64,000 bases of DNA, from positions 1 to 64,000 of the forward strand of contig NZ_JACYUY010000012.1 of the NCBI RefSeq assembly GCF_014842025.1. Direction: 5' to 3'. Made by a program: the position numbers and the translations under genes. Under the pieces are notes generated by a model. It did not search any database and had not been told where the DNA came from. It worked only from the letters and a program-made list of their open reading frames with translations. Positions 52,245 through 62,721 of this stretch are shown here, piece after piece (within the stretch, counting starts at the first letter, position 1; the number at the start of each line of letters is the position of its first letter). Origin of the DNA: Massilia sp. CFBP 13721 (GTDB taxonomy: Bacteria; Pseudomonadota; Gammaproteobacteria; Burkholderiales; Burkholderiaceae_D).

Positions 52245-52301
52245 TAGCGAGCTATCGCTGCCCCCTTCAACCCTGGCCAAGCCAGAATACCGGAGACAAT
52301 A

Positions 52302-53480
52302 ATGGAAGACGTCGTCATCGTAGCCGCAGGCCGTACCGCGGTCGGCAAATTCGGCGGCTCGCTCGCCAAAGTCCCAGCGGCCGAACTCGGCGCGCAGGTC
52401 ATCCGCCAGCTGCTGGCGAAAACCGGCATCGACCCGGCCACCGTCAGCGAAGTCATCATGGGCCAGGTGCTCACCGCCGGCGCCGGCCAGAACCCGGCGC
52501 GCCAGGCCGTCATCAAGGCCGGCCTGCCCGACATGGTGCCCGCCTACACCATCAACAAAGTCTGCGGCAGCGGCCTGAAAGCGACCCACCTGGCCACCCA
52601 GGCGATCCGCTGCGGCGACGCCAGCATCGTCATCGCCGGCGGCCAGGAAAACATGAGCGCCTCGCCGCACGTGCTGAACGGCTCGCGCGACGGTTTCCGC
52701 ATGGGCGACGCCAAACTGGTCGACACCATGATCGTCGACGGCCTGTGGGACGTCTACAACCAGTACCACATGGGCGTCACCGCCGAAAACGTCGCCCGCA
52801 AGTACGAGATCTCGCGCGCCGAGCAGGACGAGTTCGCGCTGAACTCGCAACTGAAGGCCGAGGCGGCCCAGGCCGCCGGCAAATTCAAGGACGAGATCAT
52901 CCCGATCGAGATCCCGTCGAAAAAGGGCACCGTCGTGTTCGATACCGACGAGTATCCGAAAGCGGGCAGCACCATCGAGGCGCTCACCAGCCTGCGTCCG
53001 GCCTTCAACAAGGAAGGCACTGTCACCGCCGGCAACGCCTCCGGCCTGAACGACGGCGCCGCCGCCGTGATCATGATGAGCGCCTCCAAGGCGCGCGAAC
53101 TCGGTCTTACCCCGATTGCGCGCATCAAGGCGTATTCGTCCTCGGGCCTCGATCCGACCATCATGGGCATGGGCCCGGTCTCGGCTTCGCGCCTGTGCCT
53201 GCAAAAGGCCGGCTGGACCCACGACCAGGTCGACCTGATGGAAATCAACGAAGCCTTTGCCGCGCAAGCCGTGGCGGTCAACAAGGAAATGGGCTGGGAT
53301 ACGTCGAAGATCAACGTCAACGGCGGCGCCATTGCCCTCGGCCACCCGATCGGCGCTTCCGGCGCGCGCGTGCTGGTGACCTTGCTGCACGAAATGGTCC
53401 GGCGCGATGCCAAGCGCGGTCTTGCCAGCCTGTGCATCGGTGGCGGGATGGGCGTGGCGCTGGCGGTCGAGCGCGACTGA
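52302..53480 (+). CDS. phaA: Acetyl-CoA acetyltransferase
   Basis: 392 residues, thiolase. The nucleophile Cys is in [10 protein letters not shown], the His in [16 protein letters not shown] and the second Cys in SLCIGGGMG. With the adjacent reductase it supplies (R)-3-hydroxybutyryl-CoA for polyhydroxybutyrate; phaC is not in the window. A ribosome site (CCGGAGAC) precedes ATG 52302. Confidence 0.95.
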   Translation: MEDVVIVAAGRTAVGKFGGSLAKVPAAELGAQVIRQLLAKTGIDPATVSEVIMGQVLTAGAGQNPARQAVIKAGLPDMVPAYTINKVCGSGLKATHLATQAIRCGDASIVIAGGQENMSASPHVLNGSRDGFRMGDAKLVDTMIVDGLWDVYNQYHMGVTAENVARKYEISRAEQDEFALNSQLKAEAAQAAGKFKDEIIPIEIPSKKGTVVFDTDEYPKAGSTIEALTSLRPAFNKEGTVTAGNASGLNDGAAAVIMMSASKARELGLTPIARIKAYSSSGLDPTIMGMGPVSASRLCLQKAGWTHDQVDLMEINEAFAAQAVAVNKEMGWDTSKINVNGGAIALGHPIGASGARVLVTLLHEMVRRDAKRGLASLCIGGGMGVALAVERD

Positions 53481-53532
53481 CCAGGGTAGTTCTGCAGTTC
53501 GGTTCGGATAATAAAACATAGGAGAAGACAAC

Positions 53533-54273
53533 ATGGCACGAGTAGCATTGGTAACGGGCGGTATGGGCGGCCTCGGCGAGGCAGTGTGCATGAAGCTGGC
53601 GGCACTCGGCTATACGGTGGTCACCACCCACTCGCCGGGCAACACCAAGGCCGAGGGCTGGCTGGCCTCGATGCGCGACCAGGGTTTCAATTTCAAGGCG
53701 TATCCGTGCGACGTGGCCGACTACGATTCGGCCCAGGCTTGCGTCAAACAGGTCGAGCAGGAAGTCGGTCCAATCGACGTGCTGGTGAATAACGCCGGCA
53801 TCACGCGCGACATGACTTTCAAGAAGATGGACAAGGTGAACTGGGATGCGGTTATCAAGACCAACCTCGATTCCGTGTTCAACATGACCAAGCCGGTCTG
53901 CGACGGCATGGTCGAGCGCGGCTGGGGCCGGATCATCAACATCTCGTCGGTCAACGGCCAGAAGGGCGCCTTCGGCCAGACCAACTATTCGGCCGCCAAA
54001 GCCGGCATGCATGGTTTTACCAAGGCGCTGGCGCTGGAAGTGGCGCGCAAGGGCGTCACCGTCAACACCATCTCGCCGGGCTATATCGGCACCAAGATGG
54101 TGATGGAAATCCCGAGTGAAGTCCTGGAAAGCAAGATCATCCCGCAAATCCCGATGGGCCGCCTGGGCAAACCGGACGAAGTGGCCGGCCTGGTCGCTTA
54201 CCTGTCGTCGGACGAAGCGGCGTTCGTCACCGGCGCGAACATCGCCATCAATGGTGGTCAGCACATGTCGTAA
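53533..54273 (+). CDS. phaB: Acetoacetyl-CoA reductase
   Basis: 246 residues, SDR fold. VTGGMGGLGEAVCMKLA binds NADPH; the catalytic Ser is in INISSVNGQKG and the YxxxK is YSAAKAG. LVNNAGITRDMTF matches PhaB closely. It follows phaA by 52 bp with a GGAG ribosome site. Confidence 0.95.
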   Translation: MARVALVTGGMGGLGEAVCMKLAALGYTVVTTHSPGNTKAEGWLASMRDQGFNFKAYPCDVADYDSAQACVKQVEQEVGPIDVLVNNAGITRDMTFKKMDKVNWDAVIKTNLDSVFNMTKPVCDGMVERGWGRIINISSVNGQKGAFGQTNYSAAKAGMHGFTKALALEVARKGVTVNTISPGYIGTKMVMEIPSEVLESKIIPQIPMGRLGKPDEVAGLVAYLSSDEAAFVTGANIAINGGQHMS

Positions 54274-54295
54274 GGGGCTTGCGCATTGAAACAGT

Positions 54296-54333
54296 AGCAC
54301 CGTGTCGGCGAGCAGCCGAACGGTGCTTTTTTT
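54296..54333 (+). terminator. Terminator after phaB
   Basis: AGCACCGT pairs with ACGGTGCT (54320-54327), with an inner TCGGC/GCCGA pairing, followed by seven T residues. Confidence 0.88.
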
Positions 54334-54393
54334 ATACCAGGTGAACTGCATAATCTGCGGTTACCTGACCAAAACAGCGCAGTGTTTGATCGG

Positions 54394-54807
54394 TCACGGC
54401 AGCTTTTCGACAACGCCGATAAGTACGGCAACTTGCTCGATCAACTCGTCCACGAATCCAGAAGTAACATCCAAATCACCTTCGTACTCGGCAAGATTGC
54501 GCTTTCTGTGCGCCTGGTCGAGCAGGCGCCACTGTTCGGCCGTAAATCCAACCGTATGTTCCAGGCACTGGAAAACGATAAAACGGTTTTCACTGCGATA
54601 ACCGTGTGCGCGCAGCGCCGCCAATGCGGCCGCGTGCGCAGCGTTGTAGGCAAGATCAAAGCGACTGACAAGCGAGAGGCTGGGGATGCGCGCATCCTGC
54701 AAGCGCTCGATTGCGGAACGCAACAGGCCGGCGCGCTCATTGGGATCAGGCGCTTCAGGCTTGAGCTGGCCGATCGTCGACAAATTTTTCAGTTTGGACG
54801 AGCTCAT
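54394..54807 (-). CDS. HEPN-domain-like protein, putative toxin of an MNT/HEPN module
   Basis: 137 residues from ATG 54807, all-helical. The conserved part is GYRSENRFIVFQCLEHTVGF and then HRKRNLAEYEGDLD (residues 100-113), the layout seen in HEPN proteins of the SAV_6107 type. The classical RNase motif Rx4-6H appears only in a shifted form (R-K-R-N-x-x-E-Y), so nuclease activity is uncertain. The gene overlaps the upstream nucleotidyltransferase by 53 bases, showing tight coupling. HEPN partners are usually the toxin or ribonuclease. Confidence 0.7.
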   Translation of the reverse strand: MSSSKLKNLSTIGQLKPEAPDPNERAGLLRSAIERLQDARIPSLSLVSRFDLAYNAAHAAALAALRAHGYRSENRFIVFQCLEHTVGFTAEQWRLLDQAHRKRNLAEYEGDLDVTSGFVDELIEQVAVLIGVVEKLP

Positions 54808-55378
54808 TTTCCGCCCCCTTGATGAACAATTTGGGCTTGGCGAGTACACGCAGTATAAAGGAGCGGCGCTCGCGCACGCGTTGGAAGAATTCCTCCGGCG
54901 TGTACAAGGTCGGATTGACGCTACGGCCGAGTTCTACCCGGGCCGGCTCCAGTGCACGCAATAGTGCCGCATTCGACAATGCAGCGCTGATCACCATCAG
55001 GTCGACGTCGCTGTCGGCATGTTCGGTGCCTTCGGCTACCGAGCCATACACGAATGCGACGTCGATGTTGTCCCACACGGGAGCGAGGGCGGTACGCAGA
55101 AGATCGGCGGCTCCCAGGGTCTTGCGGACAATCGCGCGCAATTCCGCAAAAATCGGACAACGTGGATTTGCCTGATAGTGCTTCTGGTTGCCGATACGTT
55201 GCGTGCTAAGCAACCCCGCCTTTTCCATGCGAAGGAGTTCCCGCTGTACCGCGCCGGTACCTATGCCGGCACGGGCAATCAACTCGTTTGCGTAAAAAGA
55301 CCGCTCGGCCTGGCCGAACAACATTCCCAGCAAGCGCTGTTGGGTAGACGTAAAAAGAAAGTCGAGAAGCATACTCAT
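54755..55378 (-). CDS. wHTH-nucleotidyltransferase (MNT) protein, putative antitoxin and repressor
   Basis: 207 residues from ATG 55378; a second ATG at 55372 is possible. Residues about 1-70 form a winged helix (FYANELIARAGIGTGAVQREL), and residues about 105-130 carry the minimal nucleotidyltransferase motif GSVAEGTEHADSDVDLMVI with Asp124 and Asp126. In related HEPN/MNT modules the MNT protein AMPylates the HEPN toxin. The fused HTH suggests it also represses its own promoter, which has an inverted repeat at 55377-55402. Confidence 0.82.
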   Translation of the reverse strand: MSMLLDFLFTSTQQRLLGMLFGQAERSFYANELIARAGIGTGAVQRELLRMEKAGLLSTQRIGNQKHYQANPRCPIFAELRAIVRKTLGAADLLRTALAPVWDNIDVAFVYGSVAEGTEHADSDVDLMVISAALSNAALLRALEPARVELGRSVNPTLYTPEEFFQRVRERRSFILRVLAKPKLFIKGAENELVQTEKFVDDRPAQA

Positions 55379-55414
55379 TTTGGGAATGATAGTACCCAAA
55401 ATGGGAGTGGTCAA
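55377..55414 (-). promoter_or_regulatory. Promoter and operator of the MNT/HEPN module
   Basis: On the minus strand a -35 TTGACC (55414-55409) and a -10 TATCAT (55391-55386) are spaced 17 bp. The inverted repeat ATTTTGGG-N10-CCCAAAAT (55377-55402) covers the -10 and most of the spacer. The predicted transcript start lies at or next to the ATG, so the mRNA may be leaderless. Confidence 0.6.
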
Positions 55415-55480
55415 CGCGGTTTCCCAAGAGCGTGGCCGGTTTGCGCCGGTTTTTGTATCCTGTGTGCAGAGACCACTCCG

Positions 55481-55906
55481 ATGCACGCCATGACCATTGA
55501 CTCCCAGCCCGACGCCCAAGCCGACGTCCTCGCCCTACCGAAAGCCCTGCGCTACGACCACTTTATTCGCCGCGTGGCCGATACCGGCCGGGTCTGGGGC
55601 CTGGTCAACGACGGCTGGGCGATCGGCAAGACCGACGATGGCGCCCTCGTGTTTCCGCTCTGGCCGACAGATGCGCTGGCCCAGCAGTGCGCCGTGCTCG
55701 AGTGGACGGGTTACATCCCGCAGGAATTCGGCTTGCAGGAATTGCTGGAAGAATTGCTGCCCCAGCTCGAAGCCGACGGCATCCTGCCCGGCATCACCTA
55801 TACACCCGACGAGTACGGGCTCACTCCCTCGCACGCCCAGCTGCGCAAGGACCTGGCATTGCGCCTGCGCCAGCGCGCCGGCTTGCCGGGCCAGTCTGGC
55901 GATTGA
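55481..55906 (+). CDS. DUF2750 protein
   Basis: 141 residues from ATG 55481 (a second ATG follows at 55490). YDHFIRRVADTGRVWGLVND and FPLWPTDALAQQCA are typical of DUF2750, a small cytoplasmic family of unknown role. It lies 4 bp upstream of the deaminase gene. Confidence 0.82.
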   Translation: MHAMTIDSQPDAQADVLALPKALRYDHFIRRVADTGRVWGLVNDGWAIGKTDDGALVFPLWPTDALAQQCAVLEWTGYIPQEFGLQELLEELLPQLEADGILPGITYTPDEYGLTPSHAQLRKDLALRLRQRAGLPGQSGD

Positions 55907-55910
55907 GACC

Positions 55911-57227
55911 ATGCACACGCTCCCATACGACGGCCTGGCGCTGGGCGCCCTCGACGAGCAACTGCTGCAGCCTGGTATGAAAGGCTTGCCGATTACGGAG
56001 CCATTGCGCCAGGGCGCGCTCGGCGTGCAGGGCTGGAACGTGCTGCACGCGGATACCAGCTTCCCGGTGGCGGTGCTGAAAACGTCGGCTTTGCGCCATA
56101 ACCTCGACTGGATGAGGCGTTTTTGCGAACGCTACGGGGTCACGCTGGCGCCACACGGCAAGACCACCATGAGTCCGCAACTGTTCGGCGCCCAGCTGGC
56201 CAACGGCGCCTGGGGCATCACGCTGGCGAACGTCACGCAGCTCCAGGTCGCGCACCGCTTCGGGGTGCGCCGTGTGCTGCTGGCGAACCAGCTGGTGGCG
56301 CCGAGCGACATCCGCAGCTTGCTGGCGCTGCTGCGCGGCGACCCGGATTTCGACTGCATCGTGCTGGCCGATTCGCTGGCGGGTGTGGCGCGCCTGGCCG
56401 AGGCAGTGGCGCTGCATCCGCTAATTCGGCCGCTGCCGGTGCTGGTCGAACTGGGCTTATCGGGTCAACGCGCCGGCTGCCGTTCGCCGGAAGCAGCGCT
56501 GACGGTGGCGCGTGCCATCGCCGGCGCCCCTGGCTTGCAACTGGCCGGCTTCGAGGGTTACGAAGGGCTATTGGTGAGCGACGACCGCGGCGCCGATCTG
56601 GCGCACGTCGACGCCTTTCTGGCGCAGCTGGTCGCACTGGTGCGCAGCGCCGACGACGAAGGGCTGTTCGTCGGCGCCGAGATATTGCTGTCGGCCGGCG
56701 GCTCGGCGTATTTCGACCTGGTGGCGCGCGGCTTTGCCGCCGTGCCCGGCCTGTCGCGGCCCGTGCGCGCCGTGCTGCGCAGCGGCTGTTATCTGACCAG
56801 CGACCATGGCACCTACGAACGCATGATCGGCGAATTGAACGCACGCGAAACAGAATCCGACGGCCTGCGGCCAGCCCTGGAAGTGTGGTCGATGGTGCAG
56901 TCGCGCCCGGAGCCGACGCTGGCCATCCTCACCATGGGCAAGCGCGACGCCTCGTACGACGCCGACCTGCCGACGCCGCTGCTCTACCACCGTCCGGGAC
57001 CGGGCACGCCGCACGCGCTGCCCGCCGGCTGCCGCATCGACAAACTGAACGACCAGCACGCCTACCTGCGCCTGCCCGACGGCCACCCGCTGTGCACCGA
57101 ACTGGCCGTGGGCGACCTGGTCGGCTGCGGCATCTCGCACCCGTGCACCACCTTCGACAAGTGGCCGCTGCTGCTCGCCGTCGACGACGATTATCACGTG
57201 CGCGGGGCCTACAATACCTTCTTCTAA
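55911..57227 (+). CDS. PLP-dependent D-amino acid deaminase/dehydratase (alanine racemase-like fold)
   Basis: 438 residues. The PLP-lysine is in LAPHGKTTMSPQLF; C-terminal DSD1-like beta domain includes SHPCTTFDKWPLLLAVDDDY, with His and Cys that bind zinc in D-serine dehydratase/D-threonine aldolase relatives. Substrate cannot be told from sequence; D-threonine, D-serine or hydroxyaspartate are options. Co-directional with the DUF2750 gene. Confidence 0.83.
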   Translation: MHTLPYDGLALGALDEQLLQPGMKGLPITEPLRQGALGVQGWNVLHADTSFPVAVLKTSALRHNLDWMRRFCERYGVTLAPHGKTTMSPQLFGAQLANGAWGITLANVTQLQVAHRFGVRRVLLANQLVAPSDIRSLLALLRGDPDFDCIVLADSLAGVARLAEAVALHPLIRPLPVLVELGLSGQRAGCRSPEAALTVARAIAGAPGLQLAGFEGYEGLLVSDDRGADLAHVDAFLAQLVALVRSADDEGLFVGAEILLSAGGSAYFDLVARGFAAVPGLSRPVRAVLRSGCYLTSDHGTYERMIGELNARETESDGLRPALEVWSMVQSRPEPTLAILTMGKRDASYDADLPTPLLYHRPGPGTPHALPAGCRIDKLNDQHAYLRLPDGHPLCTELAVGDLVGCGISHPCTTFDKWPLLLAVDDDYHVRGAYNTFF

Positions 57228-57278
57228 AGCAGCGGCCGGGTAAGCTACAATCCTTGCCTGAACTTCAAGAAAGCTGCC

Positions 57279-58235
57279 ATGCCCGCCACCCCGCCGTCGC
57301 TGTTTCCGCCGATCCAACCGACTCGCCACGGCATGCTGGCGGTCGATGCGCTGCACACGATTTATTGGGAAGAGGTCGGCAATCCGAACGGCATTCCGGT
57401 CCTGTTTCTGCATGGCGGTCCGGGCGCCGGCCTGTCTCCCCAGCACCGGCGCTTTTTCGATCCGCACGCCTACCGCGTGATCCTGTTCGACCAGCGCGGC
57501 GCTGGTAAATCGACGCCGCTGGGCGAATGGAAGAATAACACGACCGCTCTGCTGATCGAGGACATCGAGCGCCTGCGCGTCATGTTCGGCATCCAGCGCT
57601 GGCTGGTGTTCGGCGGCTCCTGGGGCTCGACCCTGGCGCTGGCCTATGGCCAGGCCCATCCGGAGCGCTGCCTCGGTTTCATTTTGCGCGGGATTTTCCT
57701 GTGCACGAAAGCCGAGGTCGAGTGGTTCCTGTACGGCGTCCAATGGTTTTATCCGGAACTGTACGACGAATTCATCGCCCCGATCCCGCTCGAGGAACGG
57801 GCCGACTTGCTGGGGGCGTATGCGCGCCGCCTGCTGTGCGACGACCCGCGCCTGTACTGGCCGGCGGCGCGCGCCTGGAGCCGTTTCGAGGGGCGGCGGG
57901 TGTTCCTGCTGCCGCAGGAAGAAGAGCAGCCGTCCGACACGCTCGACCTCGGCGTCGGCCGCCTGGAAGCGCACTACATGGCGAACGGCGCGTTTATCGA
58001 AGAGGACCAGCTCATCAGCGACATCGGCCGCATCGCCCACTTGCCGGCCGTGATCGTGCAGGGCCGCTACGACGTGATCTGCCCGCCGCTGGCGGCGCAC
58101 CGCCTGCACGCGGCCTGGCCCGGTTCGGCCATGCGCATGGTCCCGGACGCCGGCCATGGCGCGCTCGAGATCGGCATCGCGCGCGCGCTGGTCGGCGCGA
58201 CCGAACAGTTCAAGCGCTACGGACGCTTCGATTGA
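57279..58235 (+). CDS. pip: Proline iminopeptidase
   Basis: 318 residues, alpha/beta hydrolase S33. LHGGPGAGLSPQHRRFF, DQRGAGKSTP, and the nucleophile box GGSWGSTLALAYGQAHPER are diagnostic. Asp and His are in QGRYDVICPP and GHGALE. It releases N-terminal proline. Confidence 0.95.
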   Translation: MPATPPSLFPPIQPTRHGMLAVDALHTIYWEEVGNPNGIPVLFLHGGPGAGLSPQHRRFFDPHAYRVILFDQRGAGKSTPLGEWKNNTTALLIEDIERLRVMFGIQRWLVFGGSWGSTLALAYGQAHPERCLGFILRGIFLCTKAEVEWFLYGVQWFYPELYDEFIAPIPLEERADLLGAYARRLLCDDPRLYWPAARAWSRFEGRRVFLLPQEEEQPSDTLDLGVGRLEAHYMANGAFIEEDQLISDIGRIAHLPAVIVQGRYDVICPPLAAHRLHAAWPGSAMRMVPDAGHGALEIGIARALVGATEQFKRYGRFD

Positions 58236-58337
58236 GCTGGGGCGGGCATATTCTGCCGCGACGCGGCTGCTACACTACGCCTGACGGACAGACAACGTCA
58301 TCGACAATGCCTCAAAAATGCCAACGCACGTATTCCC

Positions 58338-58793
58338 ATGAATATCCAGATTAGCGACATCGGCCACATGATCCAGCTGGCGATCGCCCCCGTGTTCCTG
58401 CTGACGGGCGTGGCCACCAAGCTGACCGTGCTCACCAACCGGCTGGCGCGCATCATCGACCGCACCCGGGTGCTGGAAGACCGCCTGCAGATCGGCCCGA
58501 ACGACGACTACACCGAAGAACTGGAGACGCTGTACGTGCGCTCGCACCTGATCAACTACGCGATCACCTCGAGCACCGCCTGCGGCTTCCTGGTGTGCCT
58601 GGTGATCGCGATGCTGTTCCTGGGAGATAGCGCCAACATCAAGCTCGACCAGTACATCGCCGCGTCCTTCGTGCTGGCCATGGGCGGCCTGATTTCCAGC
58701 TTCGTCTTTTTCCTGCGCGAGATTTTTATTTCGTCGCGCTTCATGCGCATGCGCCATGACGCCCACCTGGTGCCGGGCGCGCGCCGCACTTAA
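58338..58793 (+). CDS. DUF2721 membrane protein
   Basis: 151 residues with three membrane segments. IGHMIQLAIAPVFLLTGV, then TNRLARIIDRTRVLE and the ending REIFISSRFMRMR are family traits. Role unknown. Confidence 0.87.
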   Translation: MNIQISDIGHMIQLAIAPVFLLTGVATKLTVLTNRLARIIDRTRVLEDRLQIGPNDDYTEELETLYVRSHLINYAITSSTACGFLVCLVIAMLFLGDSANIKLDQYIAASFVLAMGGLISSFVFFLREIFISSRFMRMRHDAHLVPGARRT

Positions 58794-58823
58794 TTTACTT
58801 TTCCACATCGAATCGAGTACCAC

Positions 58824-59279
58824 ATGCACGACTACCAGCGCCCACCCACCCTGCACCGCTACGGCATGCGCGACGAACTCGAACAGGCGCTCAAGGAAGG
58901 CCTGTTCCGGCTGCAGCCGGCCGGTGGCTTCCTGACCGTGTCGTTCTCCCAGGCCTGGAACAAACGCCTGTTCGAGGTGCTGGGACCGGCCGATTGCTGC
59001 CTCGTCATCCACAACAGCGAGGAATTCGGCGAACGCCTGCACCGCGCGGTCCAGCGCGCATTGCCGAACTGGGCCGGCATCGACGGCGCCGTCGAATACG
59101 GCAGTCGCTCGCCGCTGGGCGCGGCGTTCACCAAGACCGGCGCCGAGGCGCAGGAACGCGAATGGAAATTTGCCTGGCGCTCGCTGTCGCCGAATGCCAG
59201 CCTGAATCCGGTGACCGTCAAAATCGGCAGCATCGAGCAGTTCGCCGAATTGCGCGCGCCGGAGAGCCATTTGGTGTGA
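58824..59279 (+). CDS. Uncharacterised soluble protein
   Basis: 151 residues, no signal or membrane segments. The N-terminus DYQRPPTLHRYGMRDELEQAL and GGFLTVSFSQAWNKRLFEVL are the clearest blocks. No family recognised. It has no overlap with other good frames, uses codons like its neighbours, and lies 30 bp after DUF2721, so it is probably real. Confidence 0.65.
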   Translation: MHDYQRPPTLHRYGMRDELEQALKEGLFRLQPAGGFLTVSFSQAWNKRLFEVLGPADCCLVIHNSEEFGERLHRAVQRALPNWAGIDGAVEYGSRSPLGAAFTKTGAEAQEREWKFAWRSLSPNASLNPVTVKIGSIEQFAELRAPESHLV

Positions 59280-59337
59280 TTTTGTAGGGCGGGCGCCAGT
59301 ACGTTTAGAACCAGCGCTCGACTGATTTCCGGCGTGA

Positions 59338-61386
<2,049 letters not shown>

Positions 61387-61395
61387 TCATATGCC

Positions 61396-61484
61396 GTACC
61401 GCGTGGAGTCGGGAGCGGTTCGCCGCCCGCTCCACCCTACGAACCGAGGTATACGTAGGGTGGACTCCTGAGTCCACGCGTTAC
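61396..61484. repeat. Pair of REP palindromes in a convergent gap
   Basis: A long-arm copy (61396-61440, ending CCACCCTAC) and a short-arm copy (61455-61484, starting GTAGGGTGG, with TGGACTC-CT-GAGTCCA) face each other head to head, 14 bp apart. The orientation is opposite to the other REPINs. It lies between fadH and the FabH-like gene, both ending here. Confidence 0.8.
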
Positions 61485-61504
61485 AACGTTTAAATAATCG
61501 AAAC

Positions 61505-62626
61505 CTACTTCTTGCGCACGACCACGCAACCGATCGAGTACCCGGCCCCGAACGAGCAAATCACGCCGTTCGCACCAGCCGGCAAATCGTCCTGGTACTT
61601 GTGGAACGCAATGATCGATCCCGCCGACGAGGTATTCGCGTAGGTGTCGAGGATCACCGGCGCCTCGTTCGGCTCGGCGTCGCGGCCGAGCAGGGTGCGC
61701 GCGATCAGCAGGTTCATGTTCAGGTTGGCCTGGTGCAGCCAGTAGCGCGACACTTGCGGGATCTGCAGGCCGGCATTCTCCACCGTGGCGCGGATCATCT
61801 CGGCCGCCATCGGGCACACTTCCTTGAACACCTTGCGGCCCTGCTGGCGGAACAGTTTATCGGCCTTGCCGGCGCCGGCTTCGTCGAAACGGTTCATGAA
61901 GCCGAAGTTGTTGCGGATGTTGTTCGAAAACTTGGTTTTCAGTTTCGAATCGAGGATCTCGAACTGGTGTTCGCTCACCGCCGTGTCGGCCGCTTCGATG
62001 ACGATCGCGGTGCAGGCGTCGCCAAAAATGAAATGGCTGTCGCGGTCGCGGAAGTTCAGGTGGCCGCTGGTGATTTCCGGATTCAAGACCAGCACGGCAC
62101 GTGCCTGGCCGGTCTGCACCGCGGCCATCGCGGTCTGGATGCCGAAGGTGGCCGACGAGCAGGCCACGTTCATGTCGAATCCAAACCCCTCAATGCCGAG
62201 CGCTTCCTGCACTTCGACCGCCATCGCCGGGTAGGCGCGCTGCATGTTGGAGGCGGCGACCAGCACCATGTCGATGTCGGCGGCGACGCGGCCGGCGCGC
62301 TCGAGCGCCTCGCGCGCGGCGGCGACGCACATTTCCGCCTGCAGCGACAGTTCGTCGTCGCCGCGTTCGGCGATGCGCGAGGTCATCCGGCTCGGGTCGA
62401 GGATGCCTTCCTTTTCCATCACGTAGCGCGACTTGATGCCGGACGCCTTTTCGATAAAGCCGCTGCTCGACGGTTCCAGCGCGGTGACCTCGCCGGCGGC
62501 GATGGCGGCGGCATTTTCACGGTTGTGCAGCTCGACGTAGGCATTGAACGCCGTCACCAGCTCGTCGTTCGAGATGGAATACGGAGGCGTAAACAGGCCG
62601 GTGCCGCTGATGACGACAGGTTTCAT
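61505..62626 (-). CDS. Beta-ketoacyl-ACP synthase III family protein (FabH-like)
   Basis: 373 residues from ATG 62626. Cys-His-Asn triad: NVACSSATFGIQ, WLHQANLNMN and TYANTSSAGS. It is longer than standard FabH (about 320), with an insertion near residues 30-70, resembling the P. aeruginosa PA3286-type synthase that condenses medium-chain acyl-CoA with malonyl-ACP. Its role may be a shunt from beta-oxidation to fatty-acid synthesis; fadH ends next to it. Confidence 0.87.
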   Translation of the reverse strand: MKPVVISGTGLFTPPYSISNDELVTAFNAYVELHNRENAAAIAAGEVTALEPSSSGFIEKASGIKSRYVMEKEGILDPSRMTSRIAERGDDELSLQAEMCVAAAREALERAGRVAADIDMVLVAASNMQRAYPAMAVEVQEALGIEGFGFDMNVACSSATFGIQTAMAAVQTGQARAVLVLNPEITSGHLNFRDRDSHFIFGDACTAIVIEAADTAVSEHQFEILDSKLKTKFSNNIRNNFGFMNRFDEAGAGKADKLFRQQGRKVFKEVCPMAAEMIRATVENAGLQIPQVSRYWLHQANLNMNLLIARTLLGRDAEPNEAPVILDTYANTSSAGSIIAFHKYQDDLPAGANGVICSFGAGYSIGCVVVRKK

Positions 62627-62721
62627 GGTGGGGACTTTCAAAGGAGATAACGGGTGCTTCCCGTGTGAATGACGGCGATTCTACACAATCGGCCGGAGCC
62701 TGGGAATTGTCGGGTAGACCA

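Noticed and set aside
52041..52247. 68-codon open frame ahead of phaA
   Set aside because: It runs through the inverted-repeat element and resembles no protein family; the frame is better explained by the repeat.
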